A stretch of 64,000 nucleotides of DNA, from NCBI RefSeq assembly GCF_002514735.1, contig NZ_NBWU01000008.1, forward strand, positions 124,001 through 188,000, in the 5' to 3' direction. Positions within the stretch are counted from its first letter, which is position 1; every line of letters starts with the position of its first letter. Origin of the DNA: Sediminicola luteus. Its GTDB lineage: Bacteria > Bacteroidota > Bacteroidia > Flavobacteriales > Flavobacteriaceae. Under the pieces are notes generated by a model. It made no database searches, had not been told where the DNA came from, and saw only the letters and a program-made list of their open reading frames with translations. A program made the translations under genes and the position numbers. Positions 38,101 through 45,924 of this stretch are shown here, in pieces.

Positions 38101-38909
38101 TTTTGCCCCACATCGGCCCCCCACAACGTATTTCCGTCAAAAGCGAATTTCCAGGTGTTCCTAATCCCCCAGGCGTATAATTCATCTAGTCCCGATAATC
38201 CTATTCGGGGGTTGTCAGAGGGTATTTCATAATTGCCCGTAGGGCTATCGGGATTTGTTTCTACAGGATTGCTACCATCTAAGTCTATATCTATCCGTAA
38301 GATACTACCGAAAGCATTGTTCAAATTCTGTCCATTACCTTTAGGATCACCGCCGCCGCCGCCATCGCCGATGGATATGTAGAGGTAACCATCGGGTCCG
38401 AACCCAATTTTACCACCGTTATGGTTTGAATTACCTTGGTTTTTTGTAAAGCTGAAAATTTTGGTTTCTGAATTAGGATCGGCCAAGTTGGTATCATTGG
38501 CGCTTACCTTAAACCGGGATAGGTTCATACGATAGTTTCCCGGTTTATCCGTATAGTAGACATAAAAATAGCCATTGGAATTAAAGTTGGGATGAAAAGC
38601 CAAACCTAACAGCCCAATTTCTTGCCCAGAGCTATAGGATACAATTGATCGGATATCCAAAAAAGTAGAAACTTCTGATTGGGAAACTCCACTGTTGTTG
38701 GGGAAAACCTTTATTACCCCCGGTTGTTCGACTACAAATAGACGATCGGAACCGTCGCCGGCATTTTGAATTTCTACCGGAAAATTGAAATTTAGGGCAG
38801 GAAAAGCAGATTCATACGAGATTTGGCAGAATGCCTGAAATGAGGCTAGCCATACAATACATACTAATAGGTAAACCGGTTTAGATTTGGGCAGTCGTAA
38901 TAAAATCAT
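35151..38909 (-). CDS. T9SS-secreted PQQ-type sugar dehydrogenase, beta-propeller and TSP3 repeat protein
   Basis: A 1252-residue secreted protein. Signal peptide to about residue 29. Residues 30-400 match the soluble glucose/sorbosone (PQQ-dependent) dehydrogenase fold: 'FPVEIQNAGDGSDRLFVVEQPG', 'LGLAFHPNF', 'NHNGGKIGFGPDGYLYISIGDGGG' (quoted in parts). Residues 405-770 are about seven propeller-like repeats of the form 'LYVGGNFDSAG..IAVWDG..W'. A short Ig-like segment precedes five thrombospondin type 3 Ca-binding repeats (about 853-1012, 'DADGDGVIDANDQCPN'). The last 75 residues are a type A T9SS sorting domain ('VYPNPFNETFFIE'). It is likely a calcium-dependent cell-surface or released oxidoreductase/binding protein; substrate unknown. 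Confidence 0.92.
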   Translation of the reverse strand: MILLRLPKSKPVYLLVCIVWLASFQAFCQISYESAFPALNFNFPVEIQNAGDGSDRLFVVEQPGVIKVFPNNSGVSQSEVSTFLDIRSIVSYSSGQEIGLLGLAFHPNFNSNGYFYVYYTDKPGNYRMNLSRFKVSANDTNLADPNSETKIFSFTKNQGNSNHNGGKIGFGPDGYLYISIGDGGGGGDPKGNGQNLNNAFGSILRIDIDLDGSNPVETNPDSPTGNYEIPSDNPRIGLSGLDELYAWGIRNTWKFAFDGNTLWGADVGQNNLEEINIIQKGGNYGWNRFEGPDIEDSSTTLITTPDIKPIFTYGRANGDVSITGGYVYKGSINNSQISNKYIYGDYASGRVWALNYNPSTGSATSDFLFKTSGQNISSFGLDESNELYFSDYGSSVKLYKITDSTPGPVTVAVDGVGDWSDLENGGTDGVVNAIARNSNNDFIIGGSFSQAGNTNANNIVSYSAVNGWQNLGSGSNGVINAVAVDQNGHIYAGGEFSQIGGVSANNIAFWNGSSWAALNNGTNGPVAKIGIDGTGKVYIGGAFETAGGITVNNIALWENNGWHTLTDGATNGIGTNNEIRAIAFDADNKLYVGGNFDSAGNKSAARIAVWDGSIWSTLGLGTSGFVQAIHIDAQYVYAGGNFAIAGDQTVNRIARWNRSNSNWESLDYGLSGNVNSIAFSENHLYVGGTFDTASTIADRNETMNQIARWSDTEGWQALGPNKDVGVTNAVNSLCFDSSGKKLFTGGNFSKAGNTNTNNLAIWEICGSTSIIPEYQVNGTWASGATELEVDSGDDVTLSILPNNTDFTITLPNGNTVNGDYNLGNVDQSDQGTYTFTLSDQGCEATLILTINNVSQDSDGDGVIDANDQCPNTPPNTQVDQNGCPIENDADGDGVIDANDQCPNTPPNTQVDQNGCPVENDADGDGVIDADDQCPNTPPNTQVDQNGCPVENDADDDGVIDADDQCPNTPPNTQVDQNGCPITNDSDGDGIIDSIDKCPNTQPDSIVDEEGCPIALLPTDNFQLKSQGESCINSMDGSITVTAKEALSYHITVNAQNFSYQGEFSTEHSITNLVSGPFEFCITVDQYPAYEYCGSLTLAAPEPLQVNSSIDTKTKSLTLKLSGADEYLISINDEFVLQTTEKEVSLPINGKEVNLMVKTSKECQGVHEETFYLTEGLIVYPNPFNETFFIENTAFTGQGNLYFRTMDGKVLESMDIPALGDKLRITKNELPSGIYLITLESKDGNKILKLVKR
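35875..36354. repeat. 96-bp tandem repeat encoding five TSP3 modules
   Basis: Five direct repeats of exactly 96 bp begin at 35875, 35971, 36067, 36163 and 36259, each encoding 32 residues of a thrombospondin type 3 Ca-binding module. The central copies are nearly identical at the DNA level, which suggests recent expansion and makes the copy number prone to slippage. One copy has an extra Asp in place of Gly in the DxDGD loop. Confidence 0.9.
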
Positions 38910-38968
38910 CTTTAGTTATGGTTCTAAGACGACTAATATACGAGTATAACCCCTTTTCTAGATGTATA

Positions 38969-39017
38969 GGATGGTACTTTTTATACATGGTTTACAACCA
39001 AATAAAAAATACCATCC
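38969..39017. repeat. Long inverted repeat downstream of the carbamoyltransferase gene
   Basis: GGATGGTACTTTTTAT (38969-38984) and ATAAAAAATACCATCC (39002-39017) pair at 15 of 16 positions around a 17-nt loop. It lies 12 bp after the stop of the carbamoyltransferase gene and upstream of the secreted dehydrogenase gene, both on the minus strand. It could end the polysaccharide operon transcript (no U tract outside the stem) or be a protein-binding dyad in the dehydrogenase promoter region. Confidence 0.65.
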
Positions 39018-39028
39018 CATTAAGGTGA

Positions 39029-40744
39029 TTAACGTTCCACGATTATGTTTTCCATAACCAGCACATCCATTTGGGTTCTCTCAAAACAGGCATAGGCTTC
39101 TGCTGGCGTATTCACTATGGGTTCGTTCTCGTTAAAGGAAGTGTTCAATAGTATCGGAATATTGGTTTTTTTCCGAAATGTGTCTATGAGTTTATAATAC
39201 CTTGGGCATACATCCTTGTCAACACTTTGTAACCTTCCAGTACCATCGACATGGGTTACGGCAGGAATATCGGCATGTTTTTCCGGTTTAATAGGGAAAA
39301 CCTTTTCCATAAAAGGCACATCTTCAGTATAATTGAAGAATTCGGGCACGTATTCTTTAAGTATCGATGGTGCAAAGGGTCTAAAACTTTCCCTACGTTT
39401 AATTTTTAAATTGAGCAGTTCTTTCGCTTTATCGTTTCTTGGATCGGCAATAATAGATCTATTGCCCAAGGCTCTTGGACCAAATTCGGCCCTACCTTGA
39501 AACCAGCCCACCACGGATGGTTCTATAAGTCGGTCCGTTATATAGTCGTATAAATCCTTGTCATCCAGTTTTTTATAAGGAACGTTTTTGCCTTTTAAGT
39601 AGGCCTCAATGGTCTCGTTGGTAAAACGTGAACCCGTACTGGCCGACCGTATACTTGTGGTACGGGCATTACCCAAATTATGGTGATAGTGATAAAGGGC
39701 AGAACCCATTGAAATTCCGGCATCATGGCCTGCCGATGGGATATATAGGTTGTCAAAATCGGTATTGGCGATTATTTTACCGTTTGCCACGGAATTTTGC
39801 GCAACCCCCCCCGCAATACAAAGGTTTTTAGACCCTGTTTTTTGTCTGAGGTGGTTCGCCATATGGAAAATTACTTCTTCCGTAACCGCCTGAACCGATT
39901 TAGCTAGGTCTTTATGGTATTGGGTTAGTTCTTCGCCTTTTTTCCTTGGGGTACCGAATAGTTTTTCGAATTTATCGGTAAAGAAAGAATCAACCACGGG
40001 CTGGTGGTCTTTGTAAACTACTTTTATTTCTCCAAAAAAAGCTTGGTCCCAAGACCAACGCCCGTTCGGTTCTAGTTTTATCAATTGGCGTACCTTATCT
40101 ACTTGGGTGGGATTGCCATAGGGAGCAAGACCCATAACCTTGTATTCATCCCCATAATGCGGAAAGCCTAGAAAATGGGTGAAGGCGGTATATACGAATC
40201 CTAAAGAAACTGGGTAATCGATGCTGTCCAAAACCTCGATTTTGTTTCCTTTTCCATAAGCGTACATACAAGTGGTAAAATCTCCAGAACCATCAATAGA
40301 GAGAATGGCCGCATCTTCATAGGGGCTGGCAAAGAAAGCAGAGGCCAAATGGGCCCTATGGTGTTCTATATGCACCAGTTTTTTATCAATCAGCTCTTGC
40401 GAGCAGCCAAAAGCGTTCGCGAACTGTTCGGACATAGAGGATATGTCTTTACGGTTTTTCAATCTGTTTTTAAGCAGGGAGCTACCCATTTTTAGGTTTT
40501 TCAGGGCGAACAAAACCTTTTTACCCATTTTGGCCTTGGCATCACGGCCAATGGTAATATGATGTACTTCTTCTAGGGTTACCCCGGCTTCGTCCAAACA
40601 AAACTGAATCGCTTGTTTGGGAAACCCGGCCCAATGTTTTACACGCGTAAACCGCTCTTCTTCAGTTGCTGCAATTAGTTCACCATTAACAAATATGGCA
40701 GCCGAAGAATCGGCATGGTGGGTGTTAAGACCTAGTATGATCAT
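39029..40744 (-). CDS. NodU/CmcH family O-carbamoyltransferase
   Basis: A 571-residue cytosolic enzyme that transfers a carbamoyl group from carbamoyl phosphate, via carbamoyl-adenylate, to a hydroxyl group, here probably on a sugar of the surface polysaccharide. The N-terminal ASKHA (TsaD-like) domain (1-350) has 'ILGLNTHHADSSAAI', the metal-binding 'HHRAHLASAF' near residue 127, 'SIDGSGDFTT' and 'IAGGVAQNSVANG'. The C-terminal carbamoyltransferase domain (390-571) has 'QGRAEFGPRALGNRSI' and 'LNTSFNENEPIV'. It is the last gene of the polysaccharide run, 122 bp after the GT14 gene, so it may have its own promoter. Confidence 0.93.
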   Translation of the reverse strand: MIILGLNTHHADSSAAIFVNGELIAATEEERFTRVKHWAGFPKQAIQFCLDEAGVTLEEVHHITIGRDAKAKMGKKVLFALKNLKMGSSLLKNRLKNRKDISSMSEQFANAFGCSQELIDKKLVHIEHHRAHLASAFFASPYEDAAILSIDGSGDFTTCMYAYGKGNKIEVLDSIDYPVSLGFVYTAFTHFLGFPHYGDEYKVMGLAPYGNPTQVDKVRQLIKLEPNGRWSWDQAFFGEIKVVYKDHQPVVDSFFTDKFEKLFGTPRKKGEELTQYHKDLAKSVQAVTEEVIFHMANHLRQKTGSKNLCIAGGVAQNSVANGKIIANTDFDNLYIPSAGHDAGISMGSALYHYHHNLGNARTTSIRSASTGSRFTNETIEAYLKGKNVPYKKLDDKDLYDYITDRLIEPSVVGWFQGRAEFGPRALGNRSIIADPRNDKAKELLNLKIKRRESFRPFAPSILKEYVPEFFNYTEDVPFMEKVFPIKPEKHADIPAVTHVDGTGRLQSVDKDVCPRYYKLIDTFRKKTNIPILLNTSFNENEPIVNTPAEAYACFERTQMDVLVMENIIVER

Positions 40745-40866
40745 GTTGTTTAGGGTTATTATTCAAGATAAAAGTAGTGGCTTATGTTTTTCTTCCTTTT
40801 TTTTTCCGTTCTGTTACCTGAGATAAGGGTTAAAAAGTATTTTTTGGAATACAAGAATCATTTGTT

Positions 40867-41724
40867 TTATCCTAGAAGATATGCTTTTATCTTTTCCATA
40901 ATGTTTGGACTATGCTCATAGGAGAATTTTCGAGCGAAGAAAACATTACTATTAGTTAATTCGTCGAAATCGTGTTCTTGCCAGATATAGGGGTTTCCTC
41001 GCTTCCAATCTACATATCTTAAGTTCATCATAGGTGAGACTTGGTCCTTAAAGGAGGAATTCATGAGTAGAGTGGGTAAGAAAATTTCGTCGCTTGCAAA
41101 CGAATTTTTGAAAACTTTAGAAATTAGTTTTTCTTGAGAAACAATATATTTTGAAAAGTCATGGGTTATGCTAAACCAATTGCCACCCATATAAAATTCT
41201 AAATTTAATTTTTTTGTCCTGTCAATTAAAAGTAGCCTTTGTATAAAGTCCATTCCGTATCGAAGCAAACGGTATAATTTTCGATTCATTACCGCAGACA
41301 GCTTCTCAAAATGATAGTATTTATATCGACTGGCAATTTTCCATGTATTGACCATACCACAGGAAACAAATTGCTGACCTTTATTTAAATTAAAGAAATG
41401 ATGTAATTCATCTTGCGTCTTTAATGGTAAATCGACCCCAGAAATCAAATGGTAGTAGTCATGCGAGCCATTTATAGCTTTTTTCAATAACTCTAAGGTT
41501 ACTTTTATTTGGCTGTAACCAGCCCAGTAAACCTTTTGCCGTCCTATAAAAGTAATCTTGCTTTTTTTACAAGTTTCTTTTAGGTTCTCTTCATTTAGTA
41601 TATTACTACTTAAGTCAATGTGTAAATAAATGTGATTTCTTTCGTCATCTATAAGGTTTAATAGTAACCGTAAGGCTTGTGGTTCGCTATGTGCCATTAT
41701 TAAATAGGCATGGGAAGAGCTCAT
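40867..41724 (-). CDS. GT14-type (core-2/I-branching) glycosyltransferase
   Basis: A 285-residue protein resembling bacterial beta-1,6-N-acetylglucosaminyltransferases of the core-2/I-branching family. The N-terminal 'AYLIMAHSEPQALRLLLNLID' and 'IYLHIDLSS' match the family start, and 'YYHLISGVDLPLKTQDEL' near residue 88 is its best signature. No membrane helix. Its ATG overlaps the TGA of the upstream GT2 gene (ATGA), so it is coupled in the operon. Donor and acceptor are unknown; xylosyl or GlcNAc transfer are both known in the family. The 122-bp stretch after it, before the carbamoyltransferase, shows no clear terminator. Confidence 0.88.
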   Translation of the reverse strand: MSSSHAYLIMAHSEPQALRLLLNLIDDERNHIYLHIDLSSNILNEENLKETCKKSKITFIGRQKVYWAGYSQIKVTLELLKKAINGSHDYYHLISGVDLPLKTQDELHHFFNLNKGQQFVSCGMVNTWKIASRYKYYHFEKLSAVMNRKLYRLLRYGMDFIQRLLLIDRTKKLNLEFYMGGNWFSITHDFSKYIVSQEKLISKVFKNSFASDEIFLPTLLMNSSFKDQVSPMMNLRYVDWKRGNPYIWQEHDFDELTNSNVFFARKFSYEHSPNIMEKIKAYLLG

Positions 41725-42491
41725 GAAAAATACTGTTTAAGTTTAGGAACAAGGCGAACTATTGGATATGCCATAGGTGGGCGAACTCCATTTTTACGGA
41801 AAGCTTCAATACATTCTTTGTTTCCATTAATTATGTTAGTAAGGTTTTTACTTGTAGCGCCACCCAAACGCATTCGAACCATAGGGAAAGGAATATATGC
41901 GGGTTTTAATTGGTGGATTTCCAGAAAACGGAGCATAAGTTCAAAATCGGCAGCCAACCGCAACTCAGTATCAAAGTATCCGTATTTTTCATAAACTTCC
42001 CGTTTCACAAAAAAGCTCGGATGTGCCGGATGCCAGCCTTTTCGAAATGCATTCGGATAGTAGTTACCCGTAACCCATTTTCGTACGATTTTATCGGTAT
42101 TCTCTGCGGTGACATAATAAAGATCTCCAAAAACACAGTCGGCCCCGGTTTCTTCAAAAGTCTTGGCAACCATACTCAGTACCTTGGAGTCGTTGTAAAA
42201 ATCGTCTGAATTTAATATGCCGATGATGTTACCTTTAGCGAGTTTAAGGCCTTTGTTCATGGCATCGTAAATACCATCATCGGGCTCGGAAATAATTTTT
42301 GTTACACGATTTGGCGTATTCTTTATTATTTGTATGGTATTGTCTTTAGACAAACCATCGATTATGATGTGTTCGATTTTAGGGTAGTCCTGGGTATTTA
42401 TGGAGGATACACAATCGGCTATAAAGGAAGCGCTATTGTATGTTCCAGTGACAATACTGACAAGCGGATTGCTATTTTGGTTTTCTTTCAT
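41721..42491 (-). CDS. Glycosyltransferase family 2 protein
   Basis: A 256-residue cytosolic GT-A enzyme. The N-terminal signature is 'VSIVTGTYNSASFI', followed by 'HIIIDGLSKDNT', 'EPDDGIYDAMNKGLKLAKG' (quoted as one short motif, residues 73-91) and the DxD-type 'LNSDDFY' near residue 97. It resembles the WcaA/GT2 enzymes common in O-antigen and exopolysaccharide clusters. The gene overlaps the upstream GT4 gene by 20 bp and the downstream GT14 gene by 4 bp. Sugar donor not predictable. Confidence 0.93.
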   Translation of the reverse strand: MKENQNSNPLVSIVTGTYNSASFIADCVSSINTQDYPKIEHIIIDGLSKDNTIQIIKNTPNRVTKIISEPDDGIYDAMNKGLKLAKGNIIGILNSDDFYNDSKVLSMVAKTFEETGADCVFGDLYYVTAENTDKIVRKWVTGNYYPNAFRKGWHPAHPSFFVKREVYEKYGYFDTELRLAADFELMLRFLEIHQLKPAYIPFPMVRMRLGGATSKNLTNIINGNKECIEAFRKNGVRPPMAYPIVRLVPKLKQYFS

Positions 42492-43710
42492 TTTGGTCAG
42501 TACTTAATAAGTTTAGATATAGTGAATAATAATCCATGAACCGTTGCTCCTTATCAAATTTTTCGATTACATGTTGTCTGCATTGCGTTGAATACTGATC
42601 TTTTGGTTGGCCCATAACTTGGTCAATCGCTTCTTTTAAAGCTTCTACACTTAGATTTTTGGCCACCCTACCTACTTGTTCTACCACTAATTCAGGGTTG
42701 GCCGTAGATGGATAAACCACTACCGGGGTACCACATGCCATGGCCTCGACCGTGGTCATCCCAAAAGATTCCTCAATAGATGCGTTAACGTATACATCGG
42801 CCATGGAATACCACTTTACCAATTCGTTAATACTGCTGGTTCGGGCTAAGCCGTAAATTGATGCTGGTAGGTTTTTTAACTGTTTGGGGCTTAATCCTAT
42901 TAATACAACCTGGTAATCCTGGGGAATTATCTGGCTAAGTTTTACAAAATCTGAAAGTCCTTTGTTCCCTTCCCATACACTGGCTACCCCTAAAATTATT
43001 TTTTTTCCCGCAAGGCCATGGCCCTGAATCCATTTAGGGTCTGTGTTTGGTTCAAACTGATTAGTATCCAGTCCATTATGAATAGTAGATACGGGCTTTT
43101 GGGCCAGGTAGGATTTTGAAAAAACATGGGTAAGCCATTTGGAAACGGTAACAAAATGGATGTTTTTTGGTTTTGTATAACTCTTTTTCTTATCCTGGTG
43201 GTTTTTTTGGCTGCGGTCTTTTAACAAGGATGTTGGATAAACGGATTTTTGAGGACAATTATGGCATTCTTTTTGCCATTTACGACAGTCAATGGCTTCA
43301 AAATGGGTGCAATGACCTGTTAGTATCCAACAATCATGAAGTGTATATACGATTGGTATATCTTTATGCTCAAGATACTCGAATAATATTTTATAATTCA
43401 AATAATAACCGTGCAGATTATGAATGTGGATGAGGTCGGGTTTATGGGTTTCAATCCAGTTTATTAGATTTTTGGTACCTCTTTTCGAACCTAAACCATG
43501 TCTGTCCAATAATCGGGTCTGTAACAGGTGCATGCCCTGTTCCCATATGTTTCCAATCGGTATAAGTTGGGAACTGCAATCATGGTGTTTTCTGCCAAAA
43601 GCGATATAGCTCTCCCAGCCTTTATCAATTACCAGGTCCCCTATTCCTGAGGCAATCCTGCCCGTTGAACCAAAGTTAGCCTCTACATTTATCTGTAATA
43701 ACTTGGTCAT
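42472..43710 (-). CDS. Glycosyltransferase family 4 protein (WcaC-like)
   Basis: A 412-residue GT-B enzyme. The N-terminal 'LLQINVEANFGSTGRIASGIG' and 'HIHNLHGYYLNY' near residue 95 are typical of WcaC-like GT4 proteins from colanic-acid-type clusters. 'YTLHDCWILTGHC' and the C-terminal donor-site 'ASIEESFGMTTVEAMACGTPVV' (in two parts near residue 312) are intact. A cysteine-rich loop 'HCTHFEAIDCRKWQKECHNCP' (residues 133-153) also occurs in this subgroup. Its ATG shares one nucleotide with the stop of the upstream GT4 gene (TAATG), which argues for translational coupling. Confidence 0.93.
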   Translation of the reverse strand: MTKLLQINVEANFGSTGRIASGIGDLVIDKGWESYIAFGRKHHDCSSQLIPIGNIWEQGMHLLQTRLLDRHGLGSKRGTKNLINWIETHKPDLIHIHNLHGYYLNYKILFEYLEHKDIPIVYTLHDCWILTGHCTHFEAIDCRKWQKECHNCPQKSVYPTSLLKDRSQKNHQDKKKSYTKPKNIHFVTVSKWLTHVFSKSYLAQKPVSTIHNGLDTNQFEPNTDPKWIQGHGLAGKKIILGVASVWEGNKGLSDFVKLSQIIPQDYQVVLIGLSPKQLKNLPASIYGLARTSSINELVKWYSMADVYVNASIEESFGMTTVEAMACGTPVVVYPSTANPELVVEQVGRVAKNLSVEALKEAIDQVMGQPKDQYSTQCRQHVIEKFDKEQRFMDYYSLYLNLLSTDQNERKPK

Positions 43711-44873
43711 TATACCAAGGGTTTTTTACCGCACACCAAATTCTCCAAAACCTTTACTTGATAGTCCGGATTATAATAGCGATCGATTATTTGGTAACAA
43801 TGTTCCCGTGTTACATTTCTATCTTTAGGGGCCATGTTAAGCCAATGTTTTATTTTTAAGGCCATATCATGTGAATTGTTCTCCTCGAAAAAGAGCCCGG
43901 TTTTGTTTTCGGTAATGGCTTCTACCTCGGGCATTTGGTTTTCGAAATTTCCATGGGTAATAACAGGGGTTCCGTAACTTAAGCTATGTATGGCGGTAAG
44001 GCCAACATTACCTGGAGAAACACAGGCATCGGCACAGGCTAACAAGGCACTGTTGGTCTCGTCATCATAACATGCTCCATAAAAATGAAAACTTCCTGGT
44101 TTCAAATTTTCCCTTGCATAGCTTTCAAGTTCCAATTTCATAGGTCCATCACCAACTATTAGTAGATTGCATGCCCATTTTTCACTATCCAACGCTGATT
44201 TGGCTTCAAGTAAGAGGTGTAGTTTTTTTACAGGGGTTAATCTTCCTATAAAAATCAAAGTAGGTAGGCCGGGGTTATCGAAAAAAGGATAAGTGTCCAT
44301 TTTGTTCAAATGTTGAAGACGTGGACGATCTTTTTTATGAACCTCGTAATCCAACGAATTAAAGATGATATGAATATCGTCCTTGTTGAACCCTTCCGAA
44401 ACCAGAATCGACTTCCCCCTACGTTCGTAAACTAAATGGGCACTGGCCATTTTATAATTAATCTTACGTAACCAGTATTTAAGCCCTTTTTCATTCCCAT
44501 ACATGCCATGGCCTCTATAAACGACTCGTATACCTCTAAAACGGCATATTACCGTTGCAATCCAATTTGATAGAACGTTGAATTCGCCTAGTAAAATAAC
44601 TAGGGAGGCGTTAGTGGTCAAGCATTTTTTGATAACTCCAGATTGCCATATCAAATACTTCTGTTTAACCCAAAAATTCGTTACCGAATGAATTTTGGAA
44701 CTATGGTCGGAAAATGGAGGGGCTTCTACATTTATAACCTTAATTCCTGAAAACGGATTCTCCCCAAAAACGAAATGATAGTCCATGGTAGGGTGTGCCA
44801 CTAATTTTGCCCATTGACTTTTCCTATATAATGAGGCGATATTGGTAATATGAAGTACCTTGTTTTCCTTCAT
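43710..44873 (-). CDS. Glycosyltransferase family 4 protein
   Basis: A 387-residue GT-B enzyme. The C-terminal half is clear: 'TLIFIGRLTPVKKLHLLLEA' near residue 210, 'LLIVGDGPMKLELESYA' and 'VSPGNVGLTAIHSLSYGTPVITHG' near residue 290, where a Gly/Asn replaces the usual acidic residue of the E-x7-E donor motif. The N-terminal half is less conserved. It begins 1 nt after the stop of the upstream gene. Donor and acceptor unknown. Confidence 0.92.
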   Translation of the reverse strand: MKENKVLHITNIASLYRKSQWAKLVAHPTMDYHFVFGENPFSGIKVINVEAPPFSDHSSKIHSVTNFWVKQKYLIWQSGVIKKCLTTNASLVILLGEFNVLSNWIATVICRFRGIRVVYRGHGMYGNEKGLKYWLRKINYKMASAHLVYERRGKSILVSEGFNKDDIHIIFNSLDYEVHKKDRPRLQHLNKMDTYPFFDNPGLPTLIFIGRLTPVKKLHLLLEAKSALDSEKWACNLLIVGDGPMKLELESYARENLKPGSFHFYGACYDDETNSALLACADACVSPGNVGLTAIHSLSYGTPVITHGNFENQMPEVEAITENKTGLFFEENNSHDMALKIKHWLNMAPKDRNVTREHCYQIIDRYYNPDYQVKVLENLVCGKKPLV

Positions 44874-44874
44874 T

Positions 44875-45924
44875 TTAAGATTTTAAAGCCTTTTTTAAGG
44901 TAGCTCGGGTATAGCGAATAAGATCGATTGGATGGTTTTTGGCCTTCAAGAAAGTATCTTCCAAAAATGCGTTATATTCTTTATCTGAGAAAGAAGTGAA
45001 CCGTTTACATGAGGCGATTAACTTAAATGAATTGGCAAATCCAACGGGCTTTTCATTGGGTAAATGCCAAACAGTTAGGTTAGCATCTGACTTGGTGATA
45101 TTTCTGTAGTGGTTTCTGTTGGTCCACATTCTTTTTATCTCATTGTTCAAAACACCTATTTTGGCCCCTTCGCGATGGTAAAAAAAGCTGAGTACATGGG
45201 CTTCTTCATTGAATTTAGAGAGGCCTTTTGAGTTGCGATCCATTAAGAACTCGAATAGTTCGGGAAAATCCTTGGCCACGGTCTTTAGGAAACTTCCTTT
45301 AGCCAATAACACCTCACCGCCACTATATACTGGTGTTTCTTCGATTGGGAAGCCTACTTCATGGAATAATTCTTTCATTTGCAAACGGGAAATACCATGT
45401 ATCTGGTAGTTTTCTGCATAATCCATGGCCATGGTATGGGCACAATCTTGTTTTACGGCCTCGAACAATGGTTGGAACGATCGGGCAAAAACACAATCGG
45501 AATCCAATAATAAAAAGAGATCGTGGTCCTGCATTTCAGCGGCTACATGATCTATGATACTGAATTCAAAGAATTGGTTTCTAAAGCTTTTAAAGTAATT
45601 TTGGGGCAAAGGGTATTTATTTTTAAGTACTACTACCCGTATATGATTATCTTTAAAGAATTGGTTCAGGTCCAACCCGTCTATTGTCGGAATCTGGCTG
45701 GTATTGGTATAAAGTATATGTTCAATTTCGGGATCATTGGCATGAAATCGTAGGGACGATTCAAAAAACACTACGATACATCTCCAATACACGGCTTGAA
45801 ATGCCAATGAAGAGGAGTTTCCTTTGTTATTTGGAAAATTCGAGCGTTCTTCTGGGCTATCCAGGTACACCCAGGTAGCTATATGCTTCTTTTGTTTTTC
45901 GGAAGTTGTTACATTATCGTGCAT
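44875..45924 (-). CDS. Putative glycosyltransferase of an unassigned GT-A-like type
   Basis: A 349-residue cytosolic protein with no signal peptide. It starts with 'ATWVYLDSPEERSNFPNNKGN' (residues 16-36) and has a DxD-like 'LFLLLDSDCVFARSF' near residue 151, the sort of metal and nucleotide-sugar site seen in GT-A enzymes such as GT8 and mannosyltransferases. 'SGGEVLLAKGSFLK' near residue 203 also fits that fold. I cannot place it in a named family. It lies between a GT2 gene (11-bp overlap) and a GT4 gene (1-nt gap), so a sugar-transfer role in the same polysaccharide is likely. Confidence 0.7.
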   Translation of the reverse strand: MHDNVTTSEKQKKHIATWVYLDSPEERSNFPNNKGNSSSLAFQAVYWRCIVVFFESSLRFHANDPEIEHILYTNTSQIPTIDGLDLNQFFKDNHIRVVVLKNKYPLPQNYFKSFRNQFFEFSIIDHVAAEMQDHDLFLLLDSDCVFARSFQPLFEAVKQDCAHTMAMDYAENYQIHGISRLQMKELFHEVGFPIEETPVYSGGEVLLAKGSFLKTVAKDFPELFEFLMDRNSKGLSKFNEEAHVLSFFYHREGAKIGVLNNEIKRMWTNRNHYRNITKSDANLTVWHLPNEKPVGFANSFKLIASCKRFTSFSDKEYNAFLEDTFLKAKNHPIDLIRYTRATLKKALKS

